In this document: one piece after another, positions 46,918 to 58,517 of the stretch
Layout of the letters: each line of letters starts with the position of its first letter
Numbering within the stretch: position 1 is the first letter of the stretch
Program-made: the position numbers and the translations under genes
Notes under the pieces: model-generated
The model's input: the letters and a program-made list of their open reading frames with translations, nothing else
What the model was told of the DNA's origin: nothing
The model's database searches: none
NCBI GenBank assembly: GCA_023014335.1
Contig: JAECYW010000004.1
Span: 2,232,001-2,296,000, forward strand
Direction: 5' to 3'
Source: Galerina marginata
Lineage: Eukaryota; Basidiomycota; Agaricomycetes; Agaricales; Galerinaceae
DNA: 64,000 nt

Positions 46918-47121
46918 TGGTTGCTTCCCATTAATATGAACTTTTGATTATTTGAATGGGATTGTGACAATCGGAGGATAAGATTATGAACGCCAATCGA
47001 CACCTCATGGGTATTAATCTATTACAACTAATCATTCTAATCGTACACGTACAAAGTTGCAATTTTCCTTGGCCTATCTATTATTGGTATCATAAAATAA
47101 TTCCGAAGTTCCAGAAACATA

Positions 47122-48035
47122 TCAGGAATTCTCCGTCATTGGGTGCGCTGCGTGCGCAAAAGCTTTAAGCTCGCCCGTCTCAATGTTCTTTGAAAGCCGC
47201 AGATCGTAATAAAACGAAAGTAGGTAGAAAGTGAAACCAAATGCAATAACCCATTCCAAGATTGCTGGAAACTATGAGAATGAAACAATAAGGCTGACTT
47301 CAGGAAAGGACACACCTCCTACTTCCTGTGCTTCGAAAAGTGCAACGGCAAAGGCAATGGAAAGGAGGATAAGAATCGAAGCAATAGTGCCTTTCCCGAC
47401 ATAGGCTATCTTAACTTGTCTATGGTCGCGGAAGTGCTTGCTGACCAAACGGTACTAGATGGACATGGAGGTCGTGTGAGGTTGTGAGGGGAAGAATAAT
47501 TGAGGAGTACCTCAATGACACAAAAAATGGCACTAAGACCAACGCCGACAATAAAGATTAGGAGGAATAGCCTATGGGCTCTTGTATGTCTTTTGGTATC
47601 AAATATTGAGAGCAAAATAAGACCACAGCCGCCGATGAAGGAACCAATAATGGCAAGAATGCTGAAAACGCGCTCGCGTTGGCGTATGTTTGGCATGAGC
47701 CTAAAAAGGGCCAATTAATCGAATTCGTCGACGTGTGTGGCGCAAAAAAAAACTCACCTCCCGGTATGCCTCAGCAAACGCTCTGCCAAGAGAGAAAGGA
47801 AGAATCCAATACCAGTTATGGCGCACCCCGTGATGAAAAGAGGTTTGAGGATATCTGCGCCGACGTCTGAAATGTAAGCTATCTTCCCATTTTGAGAGAT
47901 ATATTTCGGACGACCCGACGCGAGCCAAACGATGAGCATAGCGAGCAGCGTCGAGAACCACATTGCGGCCGCTCCGAGGGGAATCCAAACGTATGTCCAG
48001 TGGTGATAGCGGAGGGGTATGTGAGCACTAGCCAT
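47122..48035 (-). CDS. Frag1/DRAM/Sfk1-family membrane protein
   Basis: Multi-pass membrane protein. Yeast Sfk1 resides in the plasma membrane and supports PI4-kinase function and lipid asymmetry. Model: 47758-48035, 47511-47700, 47314-47454, 47122-47271, giving 252 aa. About six hydrophobic helices are visible: near the N-terminus after YHHWTYVWIP, then FITGCAITGIGFFLSLL, ILAIIGSFIGGCGLILLSIFD, LFLLIFIVGVGLSAIFCVIEY, ASILILLSIAFAVALFE, and the C-terminal EWVIAFGFTFYLLSFYYDLR, a typical family signature. An in-frame ATG at 48080 would add 15 residues. The donor of the last intron is ambiguous by two codons. It converges with the C2-domain gene about 200 bp away. Confidence 0.85.
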
Positions 48036-49103
48036 TATTTTTGAGTACAAGGAAAGTTGGATTGCGGACCATTTGTACATAGTCCAACGAATATGACGTC
48101 ACTCCTTCGCACGTGGATTTCGGTCCACTGATCATGACGTTCCGCTCATGCCTATGGATGACGGAGCCTGTATACGTGGTTGCTAAAATATTCCACTGGT
48201 TCTCCGTTGTCGGCCATCCGATACCTTGCCAGTGAAGCAGAGTTTCGAAAGGATGTGTATTCCTACTATTTGTAGTTCTCTAAAAGTATCACCTGTCAAT
48301 GAAACAGATTTAAAGTAATTTAGTAGGGAGAAGGAATCAGGAAGGAAGGTACACACAGACCGTGACAGGGTACGCCTTGTTAGCCACTCTGAATTCAGGT
48401 TATTCTAATTTCCTGTAGACGTAGATAGATGTCAACTCGTAACAATCTCGGTTGGTAGCTTCGCAGGAGACATTGCCAATATATGGCGCCTCTAGCCAGA
48501 CATTCCTTCCGGTCGCATGATAATGTCCTCACGATCGAGGAGCCACTAAACTGAGATAAAAGTTCGGAATACGTTTTGTTAAACACTTGAAGGGAGGAAT
48601 ATAGGTTTAAATTGGGGCGTGCATAGTCAGCATCGCCGTATGCGCCTTTGACACTGACTTCTATTGACAAGGCAGACAGTGCGTAATCCGTGTTCATTTT
48701 GAGTTAAGTTCAAGAGGAAAAATGGGAGGCCTTAGTCAGTCAATAGGTTTTGATCCTGAAGAATGTCTGAATCCGGTCAATAGCGAGAAGGATTAGTGAT
48801 GTACTCACTGGGTGTCCGGCGAATCTTGTATCCGGAGGGATTTCACTGACCTATATGGTGAACGAAGTAGACGGGCTCGTGGGCGAAAAGCATAGGCATA
48901 GCATAAAACATCACGGAAAGTAATAAAAAAGTACACACACGGAAAGGATATACAACTGATCAAAAAGCATTTGTACGGAAAGGAACGAGGGGACGGTAAA
49001 GCTAAAAAGACAAAGAAAAGGGGGAACATGGAATCGTCCTCAAAACAAGAATAAACCACCGACGAAGACAATGCCAGAGCGTCCTTGATAACACCTAGAT
49101 GGA
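48036..49103. other. Intergenic with one doubtful small frame
   Basis: About 1.07 kb between two minus-strand genes. A 100-codon ATG frame at 48395-48697 (minus) has no recognisable motif, no paralog here and no splice context. I leave it uncalled. The rest probably holds the DsbA-like 3' UTR and the Sfk1-family promoter. Confidence 0.45.
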
Positions 49104-50111
49104 TCAGGCAACAAGGACGGCATTTGCAACAGGACCTGAAAACGGAGAAGGCGCATTGTGTACACCGGCAGCGGCCAGCTTCTTGAAAATCTTTACGGTA
49201 TGTCCGTTGAGTCCGCTATCTCGCAGATAAGGTTACGGAAGAAATCCTCACCTGGATGAAAACGTCCGACGATTGACCGCCGCTGACAGCCCATTTGCCG
49301 TCTATGATAGTCATAGGGACTCCAGTGATACCTTTGGACCTGGCTTCGTCACACATGGCATTTACTTCCTTCTCGAGCTCGTCTGACTGCAAAAAAGCGA
49401 TGGCCTGCTCGGATTAAGAAGTTAATTCAGACATTAAGTCGGCGAAAAGCGTCGCGGATGCGGAGGAAATAACGTACGTCAGCTCTGGACATGGTTCCCG
49501 TGTTTTGAGCCAGTTCAGCCAGGACGTTGATATCGGCAATGTCTTTCCCTTCTTCCATGTGGGCTTTGAAGACGCCGCAGAGCAAAGAAATTTGGAGGTT
49601 CTGACCACCGAGCTTGTACGCCTTCTGACAGAGACGATGCGCGCGAGTGGTCTGACTCATGACACCGCGGAAGGAGCTGCGTATTTTTGATTCAAGGTGA
49701 GAAAAACACAAGTCTGCGAGAAACAAAGAGGTGCGCACATAGGGATCCCTTTCTCCTCTGCCCACTTTGAAATGGCGGCTTCCAATTTGGTAAATCTTTC
49801 TTTCCCGATGTGTTTGAGCAAGAAATCGGATTTATCAACCTTCGGGGTATCCTCCGCGAGTATGTTCGAGTTTATGAGTCGGAATGGCAAGTGCTCGAGC
49901 TCGAACGCCAAGGGAAGCTGTAAGGTATCCTTGCAATAGCCGATGGCATTGAGCAATTCATGTTGACCGATGCAGCAATTTGCACAAGCCTAAAGAAGGA
50001 TGAAAGAAAAGTTTCCCGTTGTGAATGTAAGCGAGACACGACAGGGCTGTGAAAACGCACGAAATCGGTAATTATGGTCAATCTAACCACGCGGGTAGAC
50101 ATAGGGACCAA
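49104..50111 (-). CDS. DsbA/FrnE-like thioredoxin-fold oxidoreductase
   Basis: Cytosolic DsbA-family (PF01323) protein like those often annotated FrnE or 2-hydroxychromene-2-carboxylate isomerase. Model: 50061-50111, 49739-49989, 49478-49676, 49252-49404, 49104-49190, giving 246 aa (243 if the ATG at 50102 is used). A beta strand VVRLTIITDF leads directly into ACANCCIGQHEL, where family members usually carry CPWC followed by an aromatic. The helical insert has TTRAHRLCQKAYKLG, typical of FrnE. The cis-proline loop is GITGVPMTIIDGKWAVSGGQS. There is no signal peptide, so it is not a secretory DsbA. Substrate unknown. Confidence 0.87.
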
Positions 50112-50996
50112 AGAAGAGCTTCGGGATGTTCAGAGACGCGCCGAGATGAGAAATTGTACGTAGACAAGAGATGGATGTTGGTTATGAGAGGGATTTCACT
50201 GAGAGGAGGAACATGGGGATGAAGACAAGAACCGCTGACTGAGCTAACAAATCGTCAACGGATCGGAGGACACTTTTGCCATGTCACAGTCACGCTGACA
50301 AACGCGCAAAACCACCATTACACATCCTGCAACTGCAAGATCCCCTGTTTCTTTTCTCTGTTCAATTTCCATTCCTATCTGCAACATAGTCTCACTTTCC
50401 TCTGGGCACCTTCGCTTTGACCGTTAAATGACCTGGACATTGGAACACCACATAATCTTGCTCTCTTCGGTCATCCGGGCATGCTCGCATGACCTTCATA
50501 ATCCGAATCGTTATGTCATGCACCGAAAATTACACGAACTGCCGTGGTATCAACACCGCCTTAATATCTAAATTTAAAGAGATTCAATCCGTCCTCCGCG
50601 CCCAGAAAAGCCGTGAACTGCGACCCTAACGCGCGTTCTTCATGTGAGAAGACTCGAGTTGTACAGTAGCACTGGTCAATAATTCAGTTACTCATTGGCG
50701 ACTGTTAACCACTAAGGGAAGTGTGTCGAAAGACAATTAGGCACGGGTACAAATAAATGCTGAGTGCGAGACATCAGTCATCGACGTACATAGGGTGCAA
50801 ATGTGAAAATAGAGGTTGAGGGAACTACGCGAGACCAGAGTAACGTGTAGATAGCGAGGACTGCAAACCTCCAGTCGGCTAAGGAGCAGATGACGGCATC
50901 AACTGTCCCAAAAAGTAGTCGGAATACCAGAATTTCACGACAGATGAGTAAGGAGAGCCAATCACACACCAACGGCCTGCGAACCGTGAGGTGTTC
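50112..50996. other. Intergenic
   Basis: About 880 bp containing the DsbA-like promoter and the F-box gene 3' flank. No supported gene. Confidence 0.5.
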
Positions 50997-52427
50997 CTAT
51001 TCCAGGAGGTCGTGAGTGTCCTCATACCCGAGACCGAGAGGCCATGGTCCCGGAATGTCACAATTCTCCACCTTGAGGCGCTCTTGCAACCAATCAAGCC
51101 GATGTTTTGTCCGGAGTACAGTACGGCTTCGGCGATCCAATGAGACTTTCGTCAGAGCTTCATTGCTTTCTTGAAGCATGAAGATCATATGGCAGAAATG
51201 GGGCACGTCGATCGACTGCAAATCACGCACGGATATTGTTTCTAAATGAGGCCAAGGTTTAGGCGTTGTGGTGTCGGAAACCAACATGACATAGATGTCA
51301 GGCAAAGATTCGTCGATGCTAAGGAAAGTAACTGAAGGAAACGAGCGGAATAAATGGCCCAATTCTGTGTCGTCAAAAGCGCAACCGTCCAGCGACAGTG
51401 ATTGCACAGATGGTAAGACATCCGAATCGAATGTGTCGACATTTTGTAGAGAGAGCGAACGGAGATTAGGGGTGTCCATCAGGGATAAAAGGCGCGAAAT
51501 GGGTGAACAGGAACCGCGAATACGCAGGCAGTGAAGATTTGGCAAGTTGACGGGCTGGAGAATTTCTAGAGGGTCGCGAGGGTGGTGTATGTAGAGTTGG
51601 TTAAGTGATAAGTTCACAAGAGAAGTTGTGGCATTGAGGATCTTCCTTAATTGCTCGTGGGTCATATAATTTCTTGTCCAGCCGTCCAGATGAAGAGTGG
51701 TGACAGACGACGAGGGAGGATGCAGGTGTCCCAAGGCTAAACCGGCCAGTCGGACAAACTTTAATGACCGTCCGGTGTGTGGTATAATGCTAGGAAGAAC
51801 ACCGGGGTATTGTTTCCGGGGCGATAGGGATCCGTCCTGTGGCTTTCCGAGGCTAAGTGATAAATGCTCCAAGATGGGCGTGTTTGCTTCACAGAGCAGG
51901 TCGCGGATATCGTCTACTCGTTCGTATCTTGTCACGATAGATAACCTCCTCCAACGCGTGGAATGCATCGCAAGAAGGTTGAGATACGGAGAAATTTCGT
52001 CTACAATATGGAAGTCTAGGGTGACGTCGAGAAAACACGTATCGGAACGTGTTAGATGCGCGTGGAGCTGTGATAGAATGCGCCGTTGGACGTGATTCAT
52101 CGGTCTAACGCGAAAATCGATTGTGTTCCATAATAGAGGCGTCGATAACACTACTTCTCGCCAGCGGTGCGACACATGCGACATTGATACCTGAAATGGT
52201 GTGACACCCGCCCTGTTCGAAGGTCGCATACTTTGCAGACAAGTGATGAAGATTCCGGTTAGGAGCTCATTAGGCATCCTATAAACGAGGGCGGCATCGT
52301 TGACCAGCCTCGAATATTGAGCTTTCTGGACGTCGAGTTCCAAGTTGACGCTATCTACCTCGCGCAGAAGCGCCTCTTTCTTGCGTTCCAGGGATATGAT
52401 CGAGTGCAACAATGCATCTCGTTCCAT
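50997..52427 (-). CDS. F-box protein with LRR-like C-terminal region
   Basis: Probable substrate adaptor of an SCF ubiquitin ligase. Intronless, 476 aa, unusual among these intron-rich neighbours but common for the expanded F-box families of agaricomycetes. Residues 1-40 form a coiled-coil helix (SLERKKEALLREVDSVNLELDVQKAQYSRL). This is followed by the F-box start MPNELLTGIFITCL and the conserved VSHRWREVVLSTPLLWNTI. The rest shows irregular leucine-rich repeats (NLHCLRIRG, NLRSLSLQN, SVQSLSLDG, SVTFLSID) expected to bind the substrate. Target unknown. Confidence 0.85.
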   Translation of the reverse strand: MERDALLHSIISLERKKEALLREVDSVNLELDVQKAQYSRLVNDAALVYRMPNELLTGIFITCLQSMRPSNRAGVTPFQVSMSHVSHRWREVVLSTPLLWNTIDFRVRPMNHVQRRILSQLHAHLTRSDTCFLDVTLDFHIVDEISPYLNLLAMHSTRWRRLSIVTRYERVDDIRDLLCEANTPILEHLSLSLGKPQDGSLSPRKQYPGVLPSIIPHTGRSLKFVRLAGLALGHLHPPSSSVTTLHLDGWTRNYMTHEQLRKILNATTSLVNLSLNQLYIHHPRDPLEILQPVNLPNLHCLRIRGSCSPISRLLSLMDTPNLRSLSLQNVDTFDSDVLPSVQSLSLDGCAFDDTELGHLFRSFPSVTFLSIDESLPDIYVMLVSDTTTPKPWPHLETISVRDLQSIDVPHFCHMIFMLQESNEALTKVSLDRRSRTVLRTKHRLDWLQERLKVENCDIPGPWPLGLGYEDTHDLLE

Positions 52428-53112
52428 CTCACAGCAGGGCCAGGGAACTGTGATTATAATTTTCAGAATTTATTAGGCGATCCTCAGTACTCACTCACCA
52501 CGTTATGTAACAGTCTACGGAGCGACTTTGAACTCTGGTGCTGGCTTCCTCTGGCAAGCCATGATAGACAGGTCCAAAACTGATCCGTCGGTGGTGGCAG
52601 TTGTTTGCAAGTGAGGGTAGCACCAAATACGGGACTCTGTACAGAACTGCTTGAACCAAGCTTCAACTTGAACTTGAATACGAATGCCTTCTCTCACTGG
52701 CAAGAGCTCTCAAGATGCCAAAAGCTGAAGTGTACTTTTGTACTCCTTCGCCATGACTCAAAACATGCACATCCGGATCCAGATCCATACTACAGAAGCG
52801 CTAAAGACGAACCTCGAGGCTTGAGGGCACCTCATCGCCTCATTTGACGACTTACCCAACACCAAAACTGAATCACCAGCCCAGCTCACGAGCAGGCGGA
52901 GATCGACCGGCTCCGCCAGCTCCGTGGGTCCCCAACTTTTGTTATCATCGACCGTACCGCGCCTCTCTGCCGACGTTTTACACTAGACCGAGGATGCAAC
53001 ACTCCTGAAAGCGGTTACGCAAAACCCTGGAAGCGCTTTCCTCAAAGAACCGCAATACCATAGTTAAGCAGCGCTACATACACGCACGCGACAGAGGGAT
53101 GATGCTACTTCA
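52428..53112. other. Intergenic, F-box promoter and remnant sequence
   Basis: About 680 bp. It holds the F-box gene upstream region. From about 52860 on it may contain further decayed sequence belonging to the RNase H pseudogene, but I could not align it to the family. Confidence 0.4.
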
Positions 53113-53480
53113 ACCTACGGCGCGTGTCTCGACATGGTCAGCCAGAACGTGGTCCACATATCGTCGCTGCTTATGTATACGCCCCTAACCCAGACAAAGC
53201 CGACGAGACGGGCATCTCCGCCACCTCTCTCAATACTACCGACGCGACGCGACGAATAACCGTGCAGAGCTCATCGCTGTAATCACTGGGCTTCGCGCGC
53301 GCCTCTGCTGGGTGAGGGCTTTCATACATTGTTATCGCCACAGACTCCGAGTATATTGTGGACGGATGCGCAGAGTGGCGCAGGACCTGGGTAGTCAGAG
53401 GCTGGAGGAACTCGAGGGACCGCCCCGTGAAGAATAAAAACCTATGGGAGGAACTGATGTGGAATTTTGAAAGGGACCCC
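53113..53480 (+). pseudogene. Decayed RNase H-fold gene
   Basis: Pieces of one RNase H domain appear in order but in different frames: GACLD (53119-53133), GQPERGPHIVAAYVY (53136 on), NNRAELIAVITGLRAR (53255 on), GEGFHTL near 53312, then IATDSEYIVDG and WVVRGWRNSRDRPVKNKNLWEEL (53334-53480). The breaks are too close together (2-5 nt) to be introns, so they are indels. The catalytic Glu (NRAEL) and Asp (TDSEY) remain, the first Asp region reads TYGA rather than TDGA, and the Asp normally in VKNKDLW is Asn. It resembles the small fungal RNase H proteins. Sequencing error could explain some of the breaks. Confidence 0.72.
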
Positions 53481-54115
53481 CAGCGAGGCCGGCTGCGAGG
53501 TTTTGTTTTTGGCGGATTTCTCGCGAGTGGGCTGCGCCAGAGAGTGCGGCGGGGACGGCCATGTCATTGTAAAGTACAATACTTACCATTACCAACTGGA
53601 CATGATTATGAAGACCTCGAAAAGAAAAAAAGCATGGTAAACGCCAAAAAAGTTGATGAAAGTGTAGAATTCCGGCATATATTGAATCATAGAGGTAGAA
53701 ATAGTAAGTACAGTCTGTAATTACCAAAGTTGTATATCCATCAGACAGACGCTCGTCTCGCTGGCAGAACGATCCAAGACACAAGTAAATGCGCAGGAAA
53801 ATTGTGCCAAACGTCCTCGAGACCTCCATGAAGGGGGCCGTGTTCTCAGTTTAACGAGAGAGCGCGAATGTCATCGAGTGGATATGAAGGATGCGGCATT
53901 TGTAAAAATGCGAGACTCGGTCAGTTTCTGTAAACAGATCCTGATTGAGTATGTTCTAAGGAAATCAGAAAGTGGGAGTGCAGGTTTATATACCCCCCAA
54001 GGTGGTCTGTGCGCCATTTCCACGCTTGTCACGTGTTTACATCGACGAGTAGTGAAGCAAAGGTGAAGCGGAACACTGGGTCTATGAATAACAAATGAAT
54101 CCTACTGTGCTAGTT
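53481..54115. other. Intergenic
   Basis: About 635 bp between the RNase H remnant and the transporter 3' end. The frame of the last RNase H block runs on to about 53720 without recognisable sequence. Confidence 0.45.
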
Positions 54116-56009
54116 CTAATAAAGCAATTGGATGGTATAGGCCGTGAGGGCCGTCATAGAGATGAACATTAAAATATATTGCGGTATCAAGAATGGCGAA
54201 AGATGTTCCGAGCTTCCTGTGCCACTATAAACCTGGGTAAGGAGCACCTAGAGTAGAGAAGAATTAGATAGTTGAAGTGGGAAGAAAAGCATATGAATTA
54301 CATGAACTGTGGCGGTTGGTAGACATGAAAAGAAACTGCCGACAAATCAGTCGATTTGGAAGAGTTTTTCGATGAAAGACTCACATGCAAACAAATCTTA
54401 AAACTTTGTCCTCCCTTGAAATGACCCCCACGTTGGTTAAACCTTCACATATCAAGACGCCGAGAACTGGCATCACAACCATTTTTGCGATGGCAATCCA
54501 AGTTATAGCCCCGAGCGGCAAGTTCTTCCATTGACCTTTTCTAGGTATGTTTAATCGGGCGAGAGATGATCCGAGACAAACGAGGCCGAGTGGAACAGAC
54601 GCTGCGCCGACAAACGAGGTAGCATCCAAGATGAACGCGAGCGGAGGCTGACCGTCAGGAGCAGGAGGCATATAGGTTCCCGGCACTTCGACAAATAGGG
54701 CTTTAAGTTTTGGTATCAGCGCTATGGGAAAGGAAACTAGGATGGTTATTGATGATGGTGTGAGAAAGGCCTTTATAAATTCTGAAATGGCCGTCCAAGT
54801 AGGGGATCGGGACAGCGCTGGCGAATGATTGGCCTGGTTCTGATGTGCATGAGTAGTGAACGTTGGCAAGATTTCCTGTTCTACATCCAGGACAACAGAT
54901 TGCAAAACGGCTCGGGAGTCAGTTGGCGTATTGACGTCGGTCGTAGTTATGTGTCTTTCCGGGGACCCAGAATCTAGACGATGGGACCTAGGCCGGTAAT
55001 TGATCTCTGTTGCTGACGGCGACCGTACCGGAGAAGACAAACCATCTGTTGGAACAACCGTCGACGAATCATGGATGAAACAGACGGGCTTTCGATGCAC
55101 ACGCTGGATAACTTGCCCTTCTCGCGTGTCTTCCTTTTCCGACACAGCCTCCATGAGTTCAGAACTTTCGGGCTGCCTCTTGAGGCCTTTATTCCATGAC
55201 CAAAGAGAAGGCTGGAAAAGCGCCTTTCTCTTCAACGTCATGGCTTCCCGTACTTCCTCTGGTTCAACATCCGGGCCCTGAAAGTCCCAAGCAACTAACT
55301 TGTGCCCTCCAAAAGGAAATAGCGTTACCTATCATGGAACCGTCAGTGCATTATCTTGGAGGGGCAAGAAAATAATACCATAAACACCAAAATAAACGCG
55401 GAAATATATGCAACGGAAAGGTTCTGGTCATCGACGCCCTGGAACGGAGGGGCTCCTGTCACGCTCAGGATTACCGCAGTCGCTAAAAAGTAATCATCAA
55501 TAAATGATTATACTCTCACTACCTGCTAATTACTCACGTATATCTCCCACGTTCCCCCATCCTCCTGCTACAATAACTCCGTATCTAAATCGATGAGGTA
55601 CCCAGAAGAATAGTTTGACGATATACGCAAGAAGGGCTCCGAGTGCCTCGTAAAGAACGGCGACGAGAATTAAAGGTCCTGATTTCTGGATCAAATATCC
55701 GGGAAGTTAGAATTTGAAGTTGAACTCACCAAGAGCGCTAGCATTTGATGAAGTGAACGCAGGGACAATTTTCGAAAACATCAAACAAGGGAGTGTGATG
55801 TTCAGCAATACTTGGCCTGCACCTGCCGCAGCGACTGCAGGAAATATGTCTGCTTTCGTGATCGCAATTCCGCATGATACACAAAAGATGCTGCCAGATT
55901 TAATACCAGTCAGCCTGTCGCACCTGCTTGATTCCAGGAAACGAAATAAAACTCACAGGCGGAGCAGCGGTCGGCATGAGATCCAGATGAGTGTGCCTAC
56001 AGAAACCAT
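54116..56009 (-). CDS. Auxin-efflux-carrier family (PIN-like) transporter
   Basis: Member of the Mem_trans family (PF03547), in fungi usually an ER or plasma-membrane protein of unknown substrate. Model: 55957-56009, 55730-55890, 55538-55678, 55379-55482, 54385-55328, 54302-54335, 54116-54247, giving 522 aa. The N-terminal membrane bundle contains ITKADIFPAVAAAGAGQVLLNITLPCLMFSKI, a family hallmark, then WVPHRFRYGVIVAGGWGNVGDIPTAVI. A long charged cytosolic loop (about residues 155-310) follows. The C-terminal bundle has LGLVCLGSSLARL and PTATVHVLLTQVYSG. Start ATG at 56009. Exon 6 is 34 nt. Confidence 0.9.
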
Positions 56010-57281
56010 TGGAAAAAATCTAGATGGGTGGAGGGAAGACGAAAGAGAGGGTGGCGCAGGATGTGGGTACTCGGCCACATGTTGGGTATTCAATGAAAGT
56101 AAAAAATTGGTCATGGGTGATGGATGAGTATAACGGTCGGAACTCCTACGCGATCGGTGTAGGTAAACTTGAACACACCGGACCGTGCTCTATCCGCATG
56201 AAATCGTAATTCCTTTATCGCTCCGTATGGCAACCTGCAAAGGTACTGGTCGCAGAGGTACCTGTTAGAGAGGCTCTCATCAAAGTCACGGCTTTACCAC
56301 TTGGCACTTGAGAGCAGGGTCTAGATAATCAGCGAAATCTACGACATTCCGACCGAACCTGTGACTGAATTTTCGGCAATGTTCACGTAAACGTTCATTT
56401 AAAATTTCTTGACAAGTTTACCTGAAGACTGACGCCGCTCAGCGCTCCTAGATAAATCCCCGGTGCCAGACCAAGAAGCGGGACAGATGCTCAGCATTGA
56501 ACTATAAATTACCGTGAAACGAGGCGTTTTCGATAGCCGCCCCGTTCCTCTTCGAGGCCGCAAAAATCCCAAGGCAATACGCGGATACTAGCGCACATGC
56601 GGTCGAATTCCACGGTCAACCACGAGGCACCTATCAAGATAATCCATTACGTTGCGATCTATTCTTGCTTGTCTCCCAGGAGTAAGTACAGCGAGGAAGG
56701 AGAACCGTTACCCCGATGAGATGTGACGAATTGTTGTGCAAAACTTGTGTAGGGTAAAGTGGCTGTCAAACATCCCAGGACCAAATTATTGAGCCACTGT
56801 ATCTTCTTGGAAGATGTTCTGATTGAGCTCCAAAGTCTTTGATCGAGCGGGATAAAGGTGAGCCAGACAGACGAAAGCCAGAATTCATGATGATAGAGCA
56901 GCAATTTAGAAATATAAATCGTTTGATCTTCAAGAATGCAAGGTAGCCTTGCCAGAGCCCATGCGGGCGACGGCGAAGACGGCGAATGACAGCCCTTTGG
57001 GAGCGGCCCATTTGGTGGATAAGATCTAGGCAGTGCGACGAACCTCTCTCAAGGGAAGCGAGAATGGATGAAAGAAATTGGTTGTGTTGAAGCAGGGTAG
57101 CAGGGTATAACAGTGTTGGCGAATTGTGAAAGTGGATGGGTATGGAAACTTCAAAATGTTAGTAAAAAATACATCTACATGATCCCTGAATGGGACATAA
57201 TCAGCCCGGACTAGGCAACCGCACAGTTCAGACCGTACATACATAATAGATGACGGCCTATGCTTTTTCGAGTGCCTTCTT
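56010..57281. other. Intergenic, no supported gene
   Basis: About 1.27 kb between two minus-strand genes. Short frames at 56659-57011 and 57026-57471 show no family features. Confidence 0.5.
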
Positions 57282-58517
57282 TTATTCTTCTTTTATAATC
57301 GCAGGCTCGGAAAGGGGTCGAAGAACATATGGCGCAGTCACACCAACCGAGGACACGGGCGTAGCCAACAGTAGATATGAAAGCGCCATATTCCTTGATC
57401 CCTGGAAAGGACGGGCAGGTCTTGCAAGTATCCAGATTATGAAGGAAATAGTGGTCCAGATAACATCCCATCCGATCGAAGACTGAGCAGGATGAGAATG
57501 TAGGACAGTCCAGGCGACAGCAACCATACTGGGTGCAGCTGACTGTTCGCCTTGCTTCAAGAAGTTGACAGCGGCTAAGACTGTTCGGAGGTGGATGATG
57601 GCTGCCGTCAATTGGACGATGCGAAGTAGGTTCCGACTATCTATAGAGAATCGAGCTGAGGGACCTCCTAAGCTTGTTGAAGGGGATCCTATCACGGGAA
57701 TAAATAGGAGAGCATGCATGACAAGGAGATTGGGCAAAAATGTTTGGCGAGACGTCGATGGACTGATGGCGACAGTCGCGAGCGATAATATAATAGCGAT
57801 CCATAGTTTAGGACCTGTGGTTAATTTGGAGACTTGTTCCTGACGGGGAGGTTGAGAAAGGACGAGGGCAAGGTAGAAAAGGTTGGAAGCAACAGAAATC
57901 GCGACAACTTGTCCAAGGAGCATATATGCCCAGAGATGCTTAACATTATACCGATGGCCTATATGTATCTATTAGCATAGTAAATTGCAAAATTGTTCTA
58001 GACGCACCTTCTACGGCAAGGAACACGGTCCAAGCACCAACGGTGAAGGTACATAATTGCTCACTCCACCACCAGTTCAGGGGATGGAAACAGACAAGGG
58101 CCCATGCTTCCTCGAAGAGGGAAGTGTCATATAGCCAGGATGCGATCCGGTGAAGCAGATCTTGAGTTTCGCCGCTCGCGCGGGAGAGTTCGTAATTGGC
58201 AAAACTCCACTATAATGTGCAATGTAAACCGATCCGCTCAACTACTGTATGAGATGAATCTGCCACTCACTGTCATATATTTGAACATATCTATAAAGAC
58301 TTCAGAAATATCGCAAATCAGGATTGCCGCACTTACAAAACCATGTGTGGGCCAAGGACGCGATGGTTAGCGCTATAAAAACCAACGCCTTTCCCGCCCC
58401 ATGAGAGTTGGATGCCTTCGAACGATAAATGTTCTTGATGATCAAAGTAAAGAGGCCAAATATAAGGAGGAAGTACGTCCCGAAGACGCTAAGGGAAAAG
58501 GCGTACTGTAGCTTCAT
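57282..58517 (-). CDS. Multi-pass membrane protein of unknown function
   Basis: Four exons (58337-58517, 58271-58290, 58008-58209, 57282-57958; the second only 20 nt) encode 359 aa. I do not recognise the family. About eight hydrophobic helices are visible, beginning with AFSLSVFGTYFLLIFGLFTLII, then ALVFIALTIASLAHTWFY, LCTFTVGAWTVFLAVEG, AYMLLGQVVAISVASNLFYLAL, WIAIILSLATVAI and two more near the C-terminus. A soluble loop after TM2 contains LLHRIASWLYDTSLFEEAWALV. The layout recalls membrane proteins annotated only as hypothetical in other basidiomycetes. No neighbour suggests a role. Confidence 0.75.

Noticed and set aside
48395..48697. 100-codon frame on the minus strand
   Set aside because: Starts with ATG but lacks motif, splice context or compositional signs of coding.
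53312..53341. An intron (gtgagg...cacag) inside the RNase H remnant
   Set aside because: Removing it would delete GEGFHTL and IATD residues that clearly belong to the RNase H domain, so frameshifts explain the region better.
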